A stretch of DNA of 64,000 nucleotides from Bipolaris cookei (taxonomy: Eukaryota; Ascomycota; Dothideomycetes; Pleosporales; Pleosporaceae): assembly GCA_002286855.1 (NCBI GenBank), contig NRSV01000001.1, forward strand, positions 1 through 64,000, given 5' to 3'. The notes under the pieces are model-generated. The model was not told the DNA's origin. It saw only the letters and a list, made by a program, of their open reading frames with translations, and did no database searches. Positions within the stretch are counted from its first letter, which is position 1. Every line of letters begins with the position of its first letter. The position numbers and the translations under genes are program-made. This document shows, piece after piece, positions 44,204-55,571 of the stretch.

Positions 44204-44484
44204 ATTGTACACAACATCTTAGATCTCAACACAGATAGTGTGCAAGAAAAAACCGAGTAGTCTAAAAACGGTAGCATCATCCCGCCAAGTGCTTACAAAC
44301 TAGACTAGAGCAGAAACAATGACTACGGTAGCGTAGTTGTGGTTCGTAGAGTATACACGCTTTCCCAAAGAAGAAATGCCGGCAGTGCTGGAACAGACAC
44401 GACGAGGAAGGTATGCCGAACCCCGCATCCCAGATATAGACGCGTGTAACATAACCTTCGTAGTGGGATACATCAAAACTTGGG

Positions 44485-44491
44485 TATAAAA
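44485..44491 (+). promoter_or_regulatory. TATA box of the dehydrogenase gene
   Basis: TATAAAA 64-70 bases upstream of the start codon at 44555, in an AT-rich setting; spacing fits a core promoter. Confidence 0.5.
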
Positions 44492-44554
44492 TGATTCGGT
44501 TCACAATGTATTTTTTTATAGAGATTCAAAGTTTTCAACTGCTTCAATATTACA

Positions 44555-45940
44555 ATGAACGATCATGCAGCCCCCAAGAAGAGCGAGCCTCAGGCTGTAC
44601 CTGAGAAGATGAAGGCGCTGCAGTAAGGCATGCTCGCACTTTGCGGTAGCATAGACATCTTGCTGAGGACTATCAGATACTCTGGACCAGAGAATTTTGC
44701 GGTGGAAATAATCAATGTTCCGATGATCGGGGATGATGACGTTCTTGTAAGTTTCATCGGCTTACGTTTGGCTGCTTACTAGGGAGTAACTTGAAATAGG
44801 TCAAGATCTCTGCATGTGGTGTATGCGGAACTGTACGTGATATTTCACGAAGAACATCCAATCTCCCCCTACTAACCGAATTCAAGGACTTGCATTACCA
44901 CAAAGGCGAGTTTTTAGCAAGGGTAAGATTGGCTGTCCGCACGTCATGTCAACCTTGCTGATGAATTTTATCAGTGGCCCTTAATACCTGGTATGCCCAA
45001 TCTCATGTATATACGTTACCCCTTGCTCAAAACTACAGGTCATGAAGCAGCAGGCACAGTTGTTGCTGTTGGCAAGAATACAACCAACGTAGCAGTTGGT
45101 GACCGTGTAGCAGCGGATGCCTTGGAACCATGTCTCAAATGCTTCCACTGCACTCGAAGAAAGCCACAGCTTTGCGAAAATGTCATCGGATATGGCGGTA
45201 ACGTACCTGGTGGTATGGCTGAGTATTGCCGATACCCTGCGCGGATGGTGTTTCCGATTGGCGACCTTCCGGACCTCGAGGCGGTTCTGCTGGAGCCAGC
45301 AGCTTGTGCTGCACATGGTATCGAGAGGATGCAACTAGAAGTTGGTAGCCGAGTATTGTTGTTCGGATGTGGACCGACAGGCATATTGCTCGCGCAACTG
45401 ATCAAGATGAACGGTGCTGCGCATGCACGTAAACCCTTACAATTCACGATGACGATGGCTAACGAGCCTCAGTTGACGATCGCCTCAAAAGCAGGACCTA
45501 AACTCGACCTTGCTCGCTCCTTGGTCATTGCAGACTCCTTCATTACTATTTCTGACGACCACCCCAAGACCGATATGCAGGATCTCCGCGCTGCTAACCC
45601 GTACGGATTCGACATTGTCGTAGAAGCCACCGGTGCTCCCACAGTGCTAGAAAAATCCCTTGACTTTGTACGAAAAGGCGGAAAATTAATTGTTTATGGA
45701 GTTTATGACAACAACGTCAAAATCTCGTGGTCTCCATTTCAGATTTGGGAGAACGAAGTTACCATCTTGGCCAGTTTTTGTAGTATGAGCCATTTGCCAC
45801 ATGTGCTGGAATATGTCAATGCTGGAAGGCTCAAGTTGAAGGGTATCACAAACAAGACGTACAGAATTGAGGAATGGGCAGAGTGTCTGGAAGCAGTGAG
45901 GAAGCAGGAAGTTGTCAAGGCTGCTATCGTATTTGATTGA
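44555..45940 (+). CDS. Zinc-dependent medium-chain dehydrogenase (sorbitol/xylitol dehydrogenase-like)
   Basis: NAD(P)-dependent polyol or alcohol oxidation, probably cytosolic. Exons: 44555-44622, 44677-44746, 44800-44832, 44887-44922, 44975-44990, 45039-45424 and 45473-45940 (358 aa). The last intron (45425-45472, 48 nt, GCTAAC branch, CAG acceptor) has a GC donor. If it is retained the frame stays open, adding 16 residues in the Rossmann fold. Catalytic zinc ligands are C55 (CGVCGTD) and the H76/E77 pair (GHEAAG). The structural zinc set is C106, C109, C112 and C120. NAD site GCGPTG is at 184-189, and E160 in LLEPAA is the family acid. Six short introns in the first half are unusual for this window. 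Substrate is not determined by sequence. Confidence 0.83.
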
Positions 45941-46101
45941 TGAACATAGTTCAAAATTGGCAAGGCCACGAAATGAGTTGCTAGTGACGCTAAAGGGCGG
46001 TTGATCTTCCTACACTGTGTAGAACAATATGACTAGAAATTCAGTGCACAGCAATTATATTTTAAAGTATCCTAGTCTTACTCGTTTATGTAATGGATAG
46101 G

Positions 46102-47067
46102 CTACTTGTACATCTTGCTCCAAAAGTTAGTCTTGGCCAACTCCACGGCCCTTTTCGTAGCTTCGACCAGATCCTCCTTGGGCAAACCCAACTCATCATT
46201 GTTCAGCCCATGAGTTTTCTCGTACAGGCCAGCATCATCGATGAAGTATCGCGTGTACAAAACCGTTGCAAACGAACTGCGATCTCCAGACATGATTCTC
46301 CGCCTTGCCTTCATCAACCGCTCCTTGGCTGGCTCGGAAGATATCTTCCAATCCTTCTCTGTGGTTCCGGTAGCCTTTTGCGCCGCCTCAAACATCTCGC
46401 GTTGATTGAGAGTGAATGACGAAAAGAACAACATGCGGTTGCGATATTGCTCCAGTGTTGGGCCCTTCCCATCAGATGATGATAAAGGCAAAGATAGCAA
46501 ATTAGCTACAGCAAGCCCGGTCTGAGGCCACGTTGTAGTATTCAGATGCTGATTTCCGTCATCAAAATGCACCACTTCTCGCTTATTGAGATCGATACCA
46601 TATTGCCCACTGCTGAGCGAATACTCGTACCAAAACCCGCTGGTCATTCCGATCCAGGATGAGACACCAAGTTTCTCGATTAGAGCGCGATCCCTCTGTT
46701 TCCCAGACCCTATTGTTTCATTCTGAATGTCTTCTGTATTGAACATGCCAAACTCGTTTGGCAGGATCCATGGTACCCCAGCTTGAGCTGCCGCGCGGAT
46801 GAGCTGTTCCTGCGCATTGTGTGCGAAGACACTCATGGTGATTATGAGAGCATCTTGTCCTTTCAAGGCGTTGACCAGAGTCTCTGGTTCAGCATAGTTG
46901 ACACGTGCAACACTGATGTCATGTGGGAAGGTAGCTTTGGATTGTACGCGACTAATGGCGGTGATCTGAAATCGGTTCTTGGCTCGCAGAGCTGACAAGA
47001 TGTATGAGCCAACATTACCATTAGCACCGACAACTGCAATCTTTTTCAGAAAGATTCTCGAAGCCAT
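46102..47067 (-). CDS. NmrA-like NAD(P)-binding protein (isoflavone reductase type)
   Basis: Atypical short-chain dehydrogenase fold. Single exon, 321 aa. The nucleotide-binding motif GANGNVG is at residues 14-20 (KKIAVVGANGNVGSYI), followed by AISR near the end of strand 2. A second conserved block lies in the middle (QAGVPWILPNEFGMF), and a substrate-side region contains GFWYEYSL. Fungal members are either redox sensors like NmrA or reductases in secondary metabolism. The lack of neighbours with a clear pathway leaves the substrate open. It is convergent with the dehydrogenase gene (stops 161 bp apart). Confidence 0.8.
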   Translation of the reverse strand: MASRIFLKKIAVVGANGNVGSYILSALRAKNRFQITAISRVQSKATFPHDISVARVNYAEPETLVNALKGQDALIITMSVFAHNAQEQLIRAAAQAGVPWILPNEFGMFNTEDIQNETIGSGKQRDRALIEKLGVSSWIGMTSGFWYEYSLSSGQYGIDLNKREVVHFDDGNQHLNTTTWPQTGLAVANLLSLPLSSSDGKGPTLEQYRNRMLFFSSFTLNQREMFEAAQKATGTTEKDWKISSEPAKERLMKARRRIMSGDRSSFATVLYTRYFIDDAGLYEKTHGLNNDELGLPKEDLVEATKRAVELAKTNFWSKMYK

Positions 47068-48760
47068 GCCACCGACTAGGAGATGCGACGGAGGGAAGGA
47101 AAAGCTTGCAATCGATTAAAGTAAGTGCCACAAGAATGGAGGAAGCTTGTGAGAGCTTAAAGCATCAATCACCAAAAGTTAGATTACGCATGTATATCAA
47201 CACTGACGAGTTTTATATCGAAGGTCTAGCCGGTCGGTATTCCGTAGTGAGCCGGACATTAACGGACTTCCGAACTGTGATACAAAGGCTAGAGCTGGAC
47301 ATGGGAAGACAGCTGGACGTAAGAACACGAATCTGGAAATAACAAAATGGAAACGGACATAGCAAAATAGACACGGACATAACAAGTCGGAAATAGACAT
47401 AAGAACAGCTGGTGTGGACGAGATGGAGAAGATCATGACGTCATCTCGAGGACCAATATCACGTGACTTTTAGCTTAGTGTTTGCGGCTCCACTTCCCTT
47501 CCTCCTTTCCCCCCTTCCTCTCTCTGGCTTTGGATAAAATCGCCATACGAGAGGAGGCTTTGTGCTTAGAATAAGTTATGTTCTCCTTCCACGGATATTG
47601 CAGTCTCAAGCAGAAACGCCGATTACCCATCATCAGCCCACTTCAGGACAAAGAATCTGCTCAACCTCCCACAGTTTAGGCAGTAGCAAGCCAAAAAAGA
47701 ATCAACTTCCTGCTCACATTAGCCGAAAATAAATTGGAAGAGGAGAATCTGCCATTTTGATGATCAGTTACAGGAACATGATCTATGCGCATCCACGTAC
47801 ACGGCTGTTACATCAGGGGCACCAATCATCGTTCAGGTCAAGTTCAGGCAATGCTCAAGCGCTACTAGGGACCACCATGTTATACATGCCAATATCTGGT
47901 TGAAGAACATGTATAGCAAGTGCTAGTGCTGGCTGGAATCGCAACAAAATAGATGTTGATCCCTAGATCTGGTTTATGCAGCATCACACGAGCAGCAGTT
48001 ATTCCTTTGGGTTCCAATCTGGTCACACCACCTTACAAATCCAACGGGCAAATATCGCAGCGCAGTGCAGCAAGCGGTGTTGGCGTGGGAATTGTGGCTC
48101 GCTTTGGAAGTTGATCCGGTATAAAAACCTTCCACAGTAGAGAATGCACACCGTTTCTTCTTATTGGTGTGTCAATTAACGTCCACATCCATCGGTTAAG
48201 CCTGTATATTCAGCTAGCCAAGTGCAGTCTTGGAAAGCTTGTGAAAGACAATAACCACAGGTACCTTGGCTGCATATGCAGCTTCCCCAGACAGACGCAC
48301 TCCACAATTCCTTCTGTCCCGGAGAAACCATCCTCGCCACTCTCAAACGGCTTTACTACCCTACCAAACGGCCTTGTGCCAAGTCGATCGCCGAATACGG
48401 GCCATCGCTAAGGAATATTCTCCACGAATCGTCCACCCCCGCATGCCACCACGTAGGCAACCAACCAACAAACAGCAATGGGCCCGTAGAACCAGCGCTG
48501 ATAACGGACATATCCCGTATTGCGTTGCATGTCTATCAGAGCTCAGTGGATCCAGTCTTTGTTGTGCTGCAATGCTTACTCGCGCACAGAGTAAGGCAGT
48601 CTGCAAATCTGTGATTTTGTGTGTATTTACCTACTGAACACAGCCCCTGTTGATATATTAATACTGGAAATTTATTTAGCACAATGATGTTGCAAGTCGA
48701 GAATTAGGTGGAACAAGCATGGACTGGCTGTTGTTGTTTCGCCATAAATTCCTACTCGCA

Positions 48761-48767
48761 TTTAGCC
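48761..48767 (-). promoter_or_regulatory. Candidate XlnR/Xyr1 site upstream of the xylanase
   Basis: TTTAGCC on the plus strand is GGCTAAA on the minus strand, the consensus bound by the fungal xylanase regulator XlnR/Xyr1. It lies about 440 bp upstream of the xylanase start. A 7-mer is expected by chance every few kb, so this is only suggestive. Confidence 0.3.
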
Positions 48768-49104
48768 GCTTTTTCGCCGTGCAGAAAACGCCAAGCACCT
48801 CAAGCAGTACAAGAACCGACCTCCGAAGCTTGGAATAAATTAACCCGAAACGCCTTGTTTCCACCTTTTTACTCTATGCGGTAAGACTACGCATCATTCA
48901 GGGCATGACCGACATGAACGACGCATTGCAGGCGCGATTGCAGGTGAAGTTTGATTGCGTTAACGCCCTATTTTCGGGGTTTCTCCACAACGTGGTGGGT
49001 ATGGGGCTTCTAGACGACGCCTGCCGTTGTTTGAGGCGAATTACATTGTTTAGATGAAATGCGTGCGCCGAATAGTCTAGGGCACACTGGGGGTAATGGA
49101 TTGG

Positions 49105-49113
49105 TATAAGTAG
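49105..49113 (+). promoter_or_regulatory. TATA box of the xylanase gene
   Basis: TATAAGTAG 93-101 bases upstream of the start codon at 49206, followed by a CA-rich leader (ACAAACAATCAAACCAATCA) ending just before the ATG. Confidence 0.5.
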
Positions 49114-49205
49114 AGCTGGGCCCATGGGCTTATCTTCGTATCCATCGATTTCATTCATTACAGCTTCTCCATTCTACAAACAATCAAACCAATCATTTAG
49201 CAATC

Positions 49206-50253
49206 ATGAAGTTTTCTCTCATCACTCTTCTTTCCGCCAGCGCTTTGGTCGCTGCCTCTCCCTTTGCTGAGCCAGAGGCTTTCCTTGAGGAGCGCCAGGC
49301 TGCGCAGAGCCTCGATGCTGCCATGAAGGCCAAGGGCAGGAAGTACTTCGGTACCGCCACTGACCCAGGCCGATTCAACCAGGGCAAGAATGCTGCTATC
49401 ATTAAGGCCGACTTTGGTCAAATCACCCCTGAGAACTCCATGAAGTGGGATGCTACCGAGTCTACCCGTGGCAAATTCACCTTCGGTACCGCCGACCAGA
49501 CCGCTAAGTTCGCCAAGGACAATGGCAAACTCATCCGTGGACACACCACCATCTGGCACTCCCAGCTTCCTTCTTGGGTCTCTTCCATCAGGGACAAGGC
49601 TACCTTGACCACTGTCATGCAGGACCACATCTCCAATGTCATGGGACACTTCAAGGGCCAAATCTACGCCTGGGACGTCATCAACGAGATGTTCGAGGAG
49701 AACGGTAGCTTCCGTGCCAGTGTTTTCTACAACGTCCTTGGTGAGGACTTTGTCCGCATCGCTTTCGAGGCTGCCAAGAAGGCTGACCCAGCTGCCAAGC
49801 GCTACATCAACGACTACAAGTAAGCATTGATCTATCGGTACTAGGATTTCTATATACTGACTGCAATATAGCCTTGACACTGCCAGCTACGCAAAGACCC
49901 AGGCCCTCGCCAAGAACGTCAAGAAGTGGATCGCTGCCGGTATCCCCATTGACGGTATTGGTTCCCAGACTCACCTTACCTCCGGCCAGGGTGCCGGCAC
50001 CATTGACGCCATGAAGCTTCTCTGCAGCTCTGCTTCCGAGTGCGCCATGACCGAGGTCGACATCCAGAACGCCCAGCAGGCTGACTGGACCAACGTCACC
50101 AAGGCCTGCCTTAACCAGAAGAACTGCGTTGGTATCACCGTCTGGGGTATCAAGGACTCCGACTCCTGGAGGCCTCAGGGCAACCCTCTCCTTTTCGACA
50201 ACAGCTTCAACCCCAAGCAGGCTTACACCACTGTCCTCAACGCTCTCAAGTAA
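49206..50253 (+). CDS. Secreted endo-1,4-beta-xylanase, glycoside hydrolase family 10
   Basis: Cleaves xylan backbones in plant cell walls; retaining mechanism. Exons 49206-49819 and 49872-50253, with a 52-nt intron (GTAAGC...ATATAG) that restores INDYNLD; 331 aa. Signal peptide residues 1-18, short propeptide to EER30. The GH10 barrel then shows TPENSMKWDATE (75-85), RGHTTIWHSQLPSW (111-124), acid/base E161 in WDVINEM, GSQTHL (235-240) and nucleophile E266 in TEVDI. WGIKDSDSWR is near the end. No carbohydrate-binding module. Codon use is strongly biased to C-ending codons, as in highly expressed secreted enzymes. It supports a plant-degrading lifestyle. Confidence 0.95.
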
Positions 50254-50426
50254 ACTACTTGCGATGCTGGGCATCCTGGAAACCGAGGAGGTTATGTCTC
50301 CCTTTGCTCCCTTACCGTTCTTTTTGACATTTTATTGTAAATACTTTGATTGGTGGTGGAGATGCTGTAAATATTTGATTGAAGAAATGAGAAGTAGATC
50401 TTTCTATTGTGTGCTTCTTGATCTCT

Positions 50427-52811
50427 CTAGTCTATTTTGGTGCTCCTACCTGTGACTTCACTTTCGTGCTTTGCACTCTTCTTCGCTCTAATGATACTGA
50501 TACCGGCTTCAGTACTGGCTCCTACATCGGCCTGCTTAGTCCAAAAGATATCTGCCGCGTTGATTCTCACACTCTTCCTTCTTTCGCGCTCGGCTACATC
50601 CAGATGGGATACCTTGGTGGCCTTTGCTTCCAGCTCATCGAGATATCGCTTTCTCTCGGCATACTGCTCGGCTCTTTCTCGGCGTATCTGCTCGGACCCG
50701 ATTCGTGCAAGTGCGAATCGGACCGCCGCTCTGAAAGCCATGAAGATATGCTCTGATATGAGAACTGTGAGTGGAAGACTGGCCCATGTACTCAAGCCAA
50801 GATACGGGCCAAGAAATTGCTCGGTGCCGAAGAGATGTACAATGGCGGCACTACTGACACTTCCCAGCCATGTTAGGGATTCCAGGCTGGCGACCCAAGG
50901 CCCGATACCGTCGCTACGAATTGGAGTGGGTCTTTGGTGCTCGACGCAAATTTTGAGGAAGTCAGACCGAAGTTCGAACCAGTTGTTGATAAAGAATCCA
51001 ATAGGTACTAGTGGCCATACGGGGCTGAATAATGCAAGATAGCCGAATTGGATCACCATCTCCGCGATATCTTCCTGGACGTTATACGAGGGGCGAAGCG
51101 CTTGCCTTCTTGTGCGCCGAAGAAAGCCAGATTCAATGGGGTCTTCCGGTATCGGTAGTGCGCCCACATTTCCTTGGTTCTGGGCTCGAGAAGCTTGTCG
51201 ATCGCGCCACCATTGCTTGAGCTGCTCTTTTAGCCAAGGCAATGCTAGCTCTTCAATCGCACCGGAGACTTGACCAGTCACGGTCAATGCAATGACCTCG
51301 TTGCGTAGTCTGTCGGGGTCGGCATGGAATTTGGTCTTCTCTTTACTCTGGGAGCCCAGCACCGCATCCAACATGTTTTGTAACAGCGGCAAGACTTTGT
51401 TACCAAAGGGCACGTATACAAATGCGGTGAGGAGTATGGGCAAGTAGTTGGTAATGGAGTTGAGCACAAAGACCTTTTGAGTGAGGGACATCTCGTGGTG
51501 ATCCTCGGTGCGATGGTTCTCGTAATTTGTTAAAACGGTAGCGATCTCTTCCAGCAAGCTGGTGACATATGGCAAAAATACTGCGAGAAGAATAGTCGGA
51601 AGGTATTCCTGGTTTCTTTGTTAGAATATTCATTGAGATGCGACAACCAAAGACTAGACTTGCCAGATAAAACTTATACGGTCCGTCGTATGCCTCGCCA
51701 ATGAATGTTTCGAGAAAGAACACGCAAGTGATGAGAGCTCCAAGAATTAGAGCGCTAATAATAACAAAAGGAACAACAAGCAGTTGTCGGAGGATTCGCT
51801 TCCATCGGGGAAAAATGCGCTGCACTCTTCCAACTGAATCAACGATCTCTTTCTCGTAACGAAACTGTGGACGATCCACCTTCAAGCTACCCACACCCCG
51901 CACATTCCAGCGAATAGCAAGATCTGCTTGCTTAATCTTCCAATACTCCAAGAATACTGTGCACCAAACGCCAATCAACAAGGCGAAGCATAGCGAATAT
52001 TTTGGAAGGAATGCCCATGCGAAGAGCCCAGCGGCGCATGGGAATGCAAGAGAACGGAAGTATGTTTGGATAAAAGCAAAGTAGAAAGCGACTTTGGATC
52101 CCCAAAGATTACGGATCTGGTCAAGGTCGGACAGATCCAAGAAGACTCGTGTGCTAAGATGAGCCAGAAGCGCCCGATTTGCACGAGGGTTGTGTAATGG
52201 GAAGATTGAGGTGACATTTTCCCACGGCGGGAAGCCCGGTGTGATGCCTGCACCCCCAAACTCTCTACGCCAGTTGGCTAGGTGATATACAGCGAGGACA
52301 TCTTCAGCCTCAAAAGCTGCTGAAACGATCGACTTGGCCGTGCCACCGGGATGGTGTTTGATGATGCCATATAGCCAATCCTTGACTCTTTGGGGATATG
52401 TTAGGCAACAGAGACTTGAGGGCTAGGAGCATTGACAGTATACCTTGACTTGTATACAGTGTTGCCAAGCAAATCCCTTGGTACTTGGACAAAGACTAAT
52501 AAAGATTCATCGTAGCCAGCACGCACTTCAGTGTTTAGTCCAGTAGACTCGAGATCGTGCAGCAGCTGTTTGCACTCTGTGATGGCAACATCATCGTCTG
52601 GTGCTTGTGAGTAAGAGGCATGAGTAGGATGGTCCATAGACATACCAACGTTGCTGAAGTCATACGCGATGACGTACTTGTCGTTGTATGTTATGTTGGC
52701 TAAGTCGGTATCATCGCCAAAACCTGTATCGGATCGACTCAGAGGCTTGATCTGCATGGCCAGAGAAGCTAGAGGCGACGGAAAGATCAGGTCACGCGCG
52801 AGGACTGTCAT
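50427..52811 (-). CDS. Anoctamin/TMEM16 family membrane protein (Ist2-like)
   Basis: Fungal TMEM16 proteins are calcium-activated lipid scramblases or, in yeast Ist2, ER-plasma membrane tethers. Exons: 52444-52811, 51664-52387 and 50427-51608 (757 aa). Intron 1 is GT-AG (56 nt); intron 2 (51609-51663) has a GC donor in the classic form GCAAGT. The cytosolic N-domain leads to about ten membrane spans from LWGSKVAFYFAFIQTYFRSLAFP. Family blocks include YENHRTEDHHEMSLTQKVFVLN, NYLPILLTAFVYVPFG, IAEMVIQFGYLALFSPVWPLVP and NNWFELRSDFLKI; the acidic residues in the last two are in the calcium-site positions. The C-tail is Arg/Glu-rich. It is tail-to-tail with the xylanase (173 bp apart). Confidence 0.9.
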
Positions 52812-53431
52812 TGACAGGGTCTGTATGTGTGGCTGAAGATTTTATATGTCACGATGTTGCCATTCAGCTGACCGTGGCTGGAGCCTGGTTGAGCTATAAG
52901 CTGTAACTGTGGCCGGATTGGTGTGCGCAGGTGGGCCCGTCGCCCCTTGATACCAAAGTTAGATCTGGGCCTGCCGCGTCATCCGTAGCTATGGGAGGGC
53001 AGGCCCAATAAATATAACCACCATATCTGGCGATACAAGTCGACGGAAAACCTTCCCTCAAAACGGTAACCATTTCACAGTTGAAATAACATTGAGGCGC
53101 GGATCAAAAAGCAGTCGAAGTATTCTGAGATGGGTTAGCGCAGAATCACGTGTGAATGCTTTGGGTCTAGCGTCTCAGGCGCCGACTTGCACGTGGCTCA
53201 TTCAACGCGACCGCGCATCAACAACCCCCTTTGTACATATGCTCGTGCCTCGCATGACATGGTGCACATCAACAAAAAGGGGGACAACGTAGTTTGATTC
53301 ATTGTCTAGCAATTTGAATATCGAAATCACGCTGCTTGCATCCCTCATTTGCCGAGCTGGTCACAGGAATCCATTTCATATAACAAAGCTCATGAATACA
53401 TTTGAGACGAGCGGACAGTTCACCAGTCGAT

Positions 53432-54001
53432 ATGCCTTCTGAGATCTCAGTATCCGCGGGTACACCAATGCCGAAAGCGTACGGTTTCCTCCCAAAAGGA
53501 AACCGGTACAAAACGCTGTATTGCCGCAAGCTTACCCATGAAGCAGCACGTTCTCTATACATTGTATTCGAAAAGAACAAACAGATTGGACTACGTGCAC
53601 CCTTGGCAATACTAGACACAGTACACAAGCAGGCGAAACAAACGCTTTCGATGCGTCGTGCTGCAACTAACAGACGCAACGCTACTAACATTGCCAAAGC
53701 AAGTGCTGAAGTGGAAAAACAATTTCCACAAATGCCCCGAGACGAACGCGAAACTGTGCTTAGGTATGGCTTCAAGAAGTATTCTGGCAGAGTGGGCAGG
53801 ACAAATTCGATACCATTGTCGCGGAAGGTGTTGCTTGCCGTCATTGCGCACGTTCGTCATAGATATACAGTGTACGACGCCTTGCTCAATCAAGGAATCT
53901 ATCGAGAAGATGCGAGAAAATCGATGAGAAAAGATATCGAGCGTCTTCTGCAGAAGTGGGGATACTCACAAGGTACGCTTTGGAAGGCTCATCGTCTCTA
54001 G
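53432..54001 (+). CDS. DUF2293 domain protein
   Basis: Function unknown. Single exon, 189 aa from the ATG at 53432. After a basic N-terminal part, residues ~100-180 match the DUF2293 pattern: FPQMPRDERETVLRYGFKKYSGRVGRT, then a hydrophobic helix and VIAHVRHRYTVYDALLNQGI with EDARKSMRKDIERLLQKWG. The HxRHxxTxYDxLL core is typical of the domain, found in bacteria and fungi. Most fungal copies are much longer, so this may be a short paralogue. Neighbours give no functional hint. Confidence 0.72.
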   Translation: MPSEISVSAGTPMPKAYGFLPKGNRYKTLYCRKLTHEAARSLYIVFEKNKQIGLRAPLAILDTVHKQAKQTLSMRRAATNRRNATNIAKASAEVEKQFPQMPRDERETVLRYGFKKYSGRVGRTNSIPLSRKVLLAVIAHVRHRYTVYDALLNQGIYREDARKSMRKDIERLLQKWGYSQGTLWKAHRL

Positions 54002-55571
54002 TCATCTTACTGATTCTAGAAAAAGATCTTACTTGGTATTTCCGCACAAAGAGCAGGCGGCTAACTTGACAACGCTGCATTCACAAATCGGTCATAAGAC
54101 AAGAATTCCTTGAACTTTTTCTCGACTCCTGTCATCTCCTGTGCTTTTTCCCTTACCAGACTCGGTAGCGCAGCCCTACACCATAATATTCTTACACACA
54201 ACCCGATGTTGTCAATTCAATCCAATCATCAGCAGATTAGTCAGTCTTCCACAGGTGTCTCACAATCAGTACCTCGTACCCAATCCCTCCGCCGCTACGG
54301 CTAGCTCTATTACAAATATCCCAGTGCTTCAAACGACACTTGAAATCCGATCCCTGCCCAGGCATGAAAACAATGTATTCCGATTCTCTACCTGCACTGT
54401 TTCGAAGAGCCCCATTGCCTCTACAACCCAGCGTCTACACGAGGCGGCCTTCTACGCCGCTTTACTGACACAACAAGCATGTCTATCAAACCCAGCAACA
54501 ACTTCCCGCCAATGGATCCACAATCACCACATCCACAACACTATCATGCCACATTCTCATCCCAGCACAACTCAGGCAAACCCACTCACCACGTGCAAAC
54601 AACGTTTCACACCCCCAATCTTCCTAGCCTCAGCAACGAAAAATATTACAAAAACATGCGGCGAAGATTTCCTTACGCGCGTACACACAGCCGTTATTTC
54701 ACATGCCTTGCCTCCGACACTACCTGTTTAGACTAGTCCCCACGCGCCGTGTTTCAGCGGTTCCGCCCAGCGCGGAGCGGAAACGCCAAGACCCTCTTGT
54801 TCCCTTGCCAGACTATCTTTGGTGGGTGTGAACAACATGTCTATCTACGACGCAGGAATCATATGCGTTGCGCTCAGGGGCGGTGCTCAAGTTCCTGCGC
54901 CTGATTGTGTAGGGGCGATAAGGGGCCTGGGGGTTATGTTTTGGCGTGTGGCAGTGCTGCTTTCGTTATGCAGGTCCTACAATGCGAGAGGGCAAGCACG
55001 GTTGTACATGGGATGTATGGAAGGGGAGTGTATGCGTGGTAAATGGGGCTATGCGGGGTGGAATGGTGGAATCGGCAGTGTGAGCACGGGGTTTGCGATG
55101 GCTAATGTCTGTACAGACGGAGTGTTGTGATGATGAGTCCACGTGCGAGGAATGCCTCGAAAACTGTCACGCTAGATGGAGGTTGTGACACTGCGTGGGG
55201 GTGTATGCGGCTCTCGAGTGCATGTGACGGCGCTGTATGTGTATTGATAATCATTCAAGAACGTTTTTGAAATTAGAGTTTGCCAAGTCGTGATGCAACG
55301 CTGACATGCATACGTGAAACAGGCCAGTGAAAACACCAAGAGGAAAATGATATTCATCTTCTGGATTGGAAAGAAGACAAACAATTTGCATCGAATTGAG
55401 AGGGGTATGTGCGAATTGCTATTTACAGATAAAATGAATCAGAATATGTCAGATAGATAGGAGCAAATGGTAATTAGGAGCGAACAGCTATTGCAAACCT
55501 ACTGGGAAGATGTTTGAAATTTCAGACGACCTGTTGCGTAGTTTAACATTGACCCACTGACAAGAGGACGG
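54002..55571. other. No convincing gene; one open frame of doubtful value
   Basis: A 196-codon frame (54141-54731, plus) is Ser/Thr/His-rich with no domain. It overlaps a second open frame, as expected for a C-rich non-coding stretch. I do not call it. The rest has only short frames. Confidence 0.35.

Larger units (their letters stand above)
47068..49205. other. Spacer without recognised gene; xylanase promoter at its right end
   Basis: Over 2 kb with short frames only. A short imperfect repeat of GGACATA(A/G)CAA with ...GGAAATAGACATAAG variants lies at about 47340-47405. A core promoter for the xylanase (TATAAGTAG near 49105) and an upstream regulator-like motif lie in the last 450 bp. Confidence 0.4.

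Noticed and set aside
49197..49880. Long antisense open frame (227 codons) opposite the xylanase
   Set aside because: Shadow of a codon-biased gene; no domain, and it runs through the intron.
54141..54731. 196-codon plus-strand frame
   Set aside because: Low-complexity Ser/Thr/His-rich, overlapping second open frame, no domain or promoter signal.
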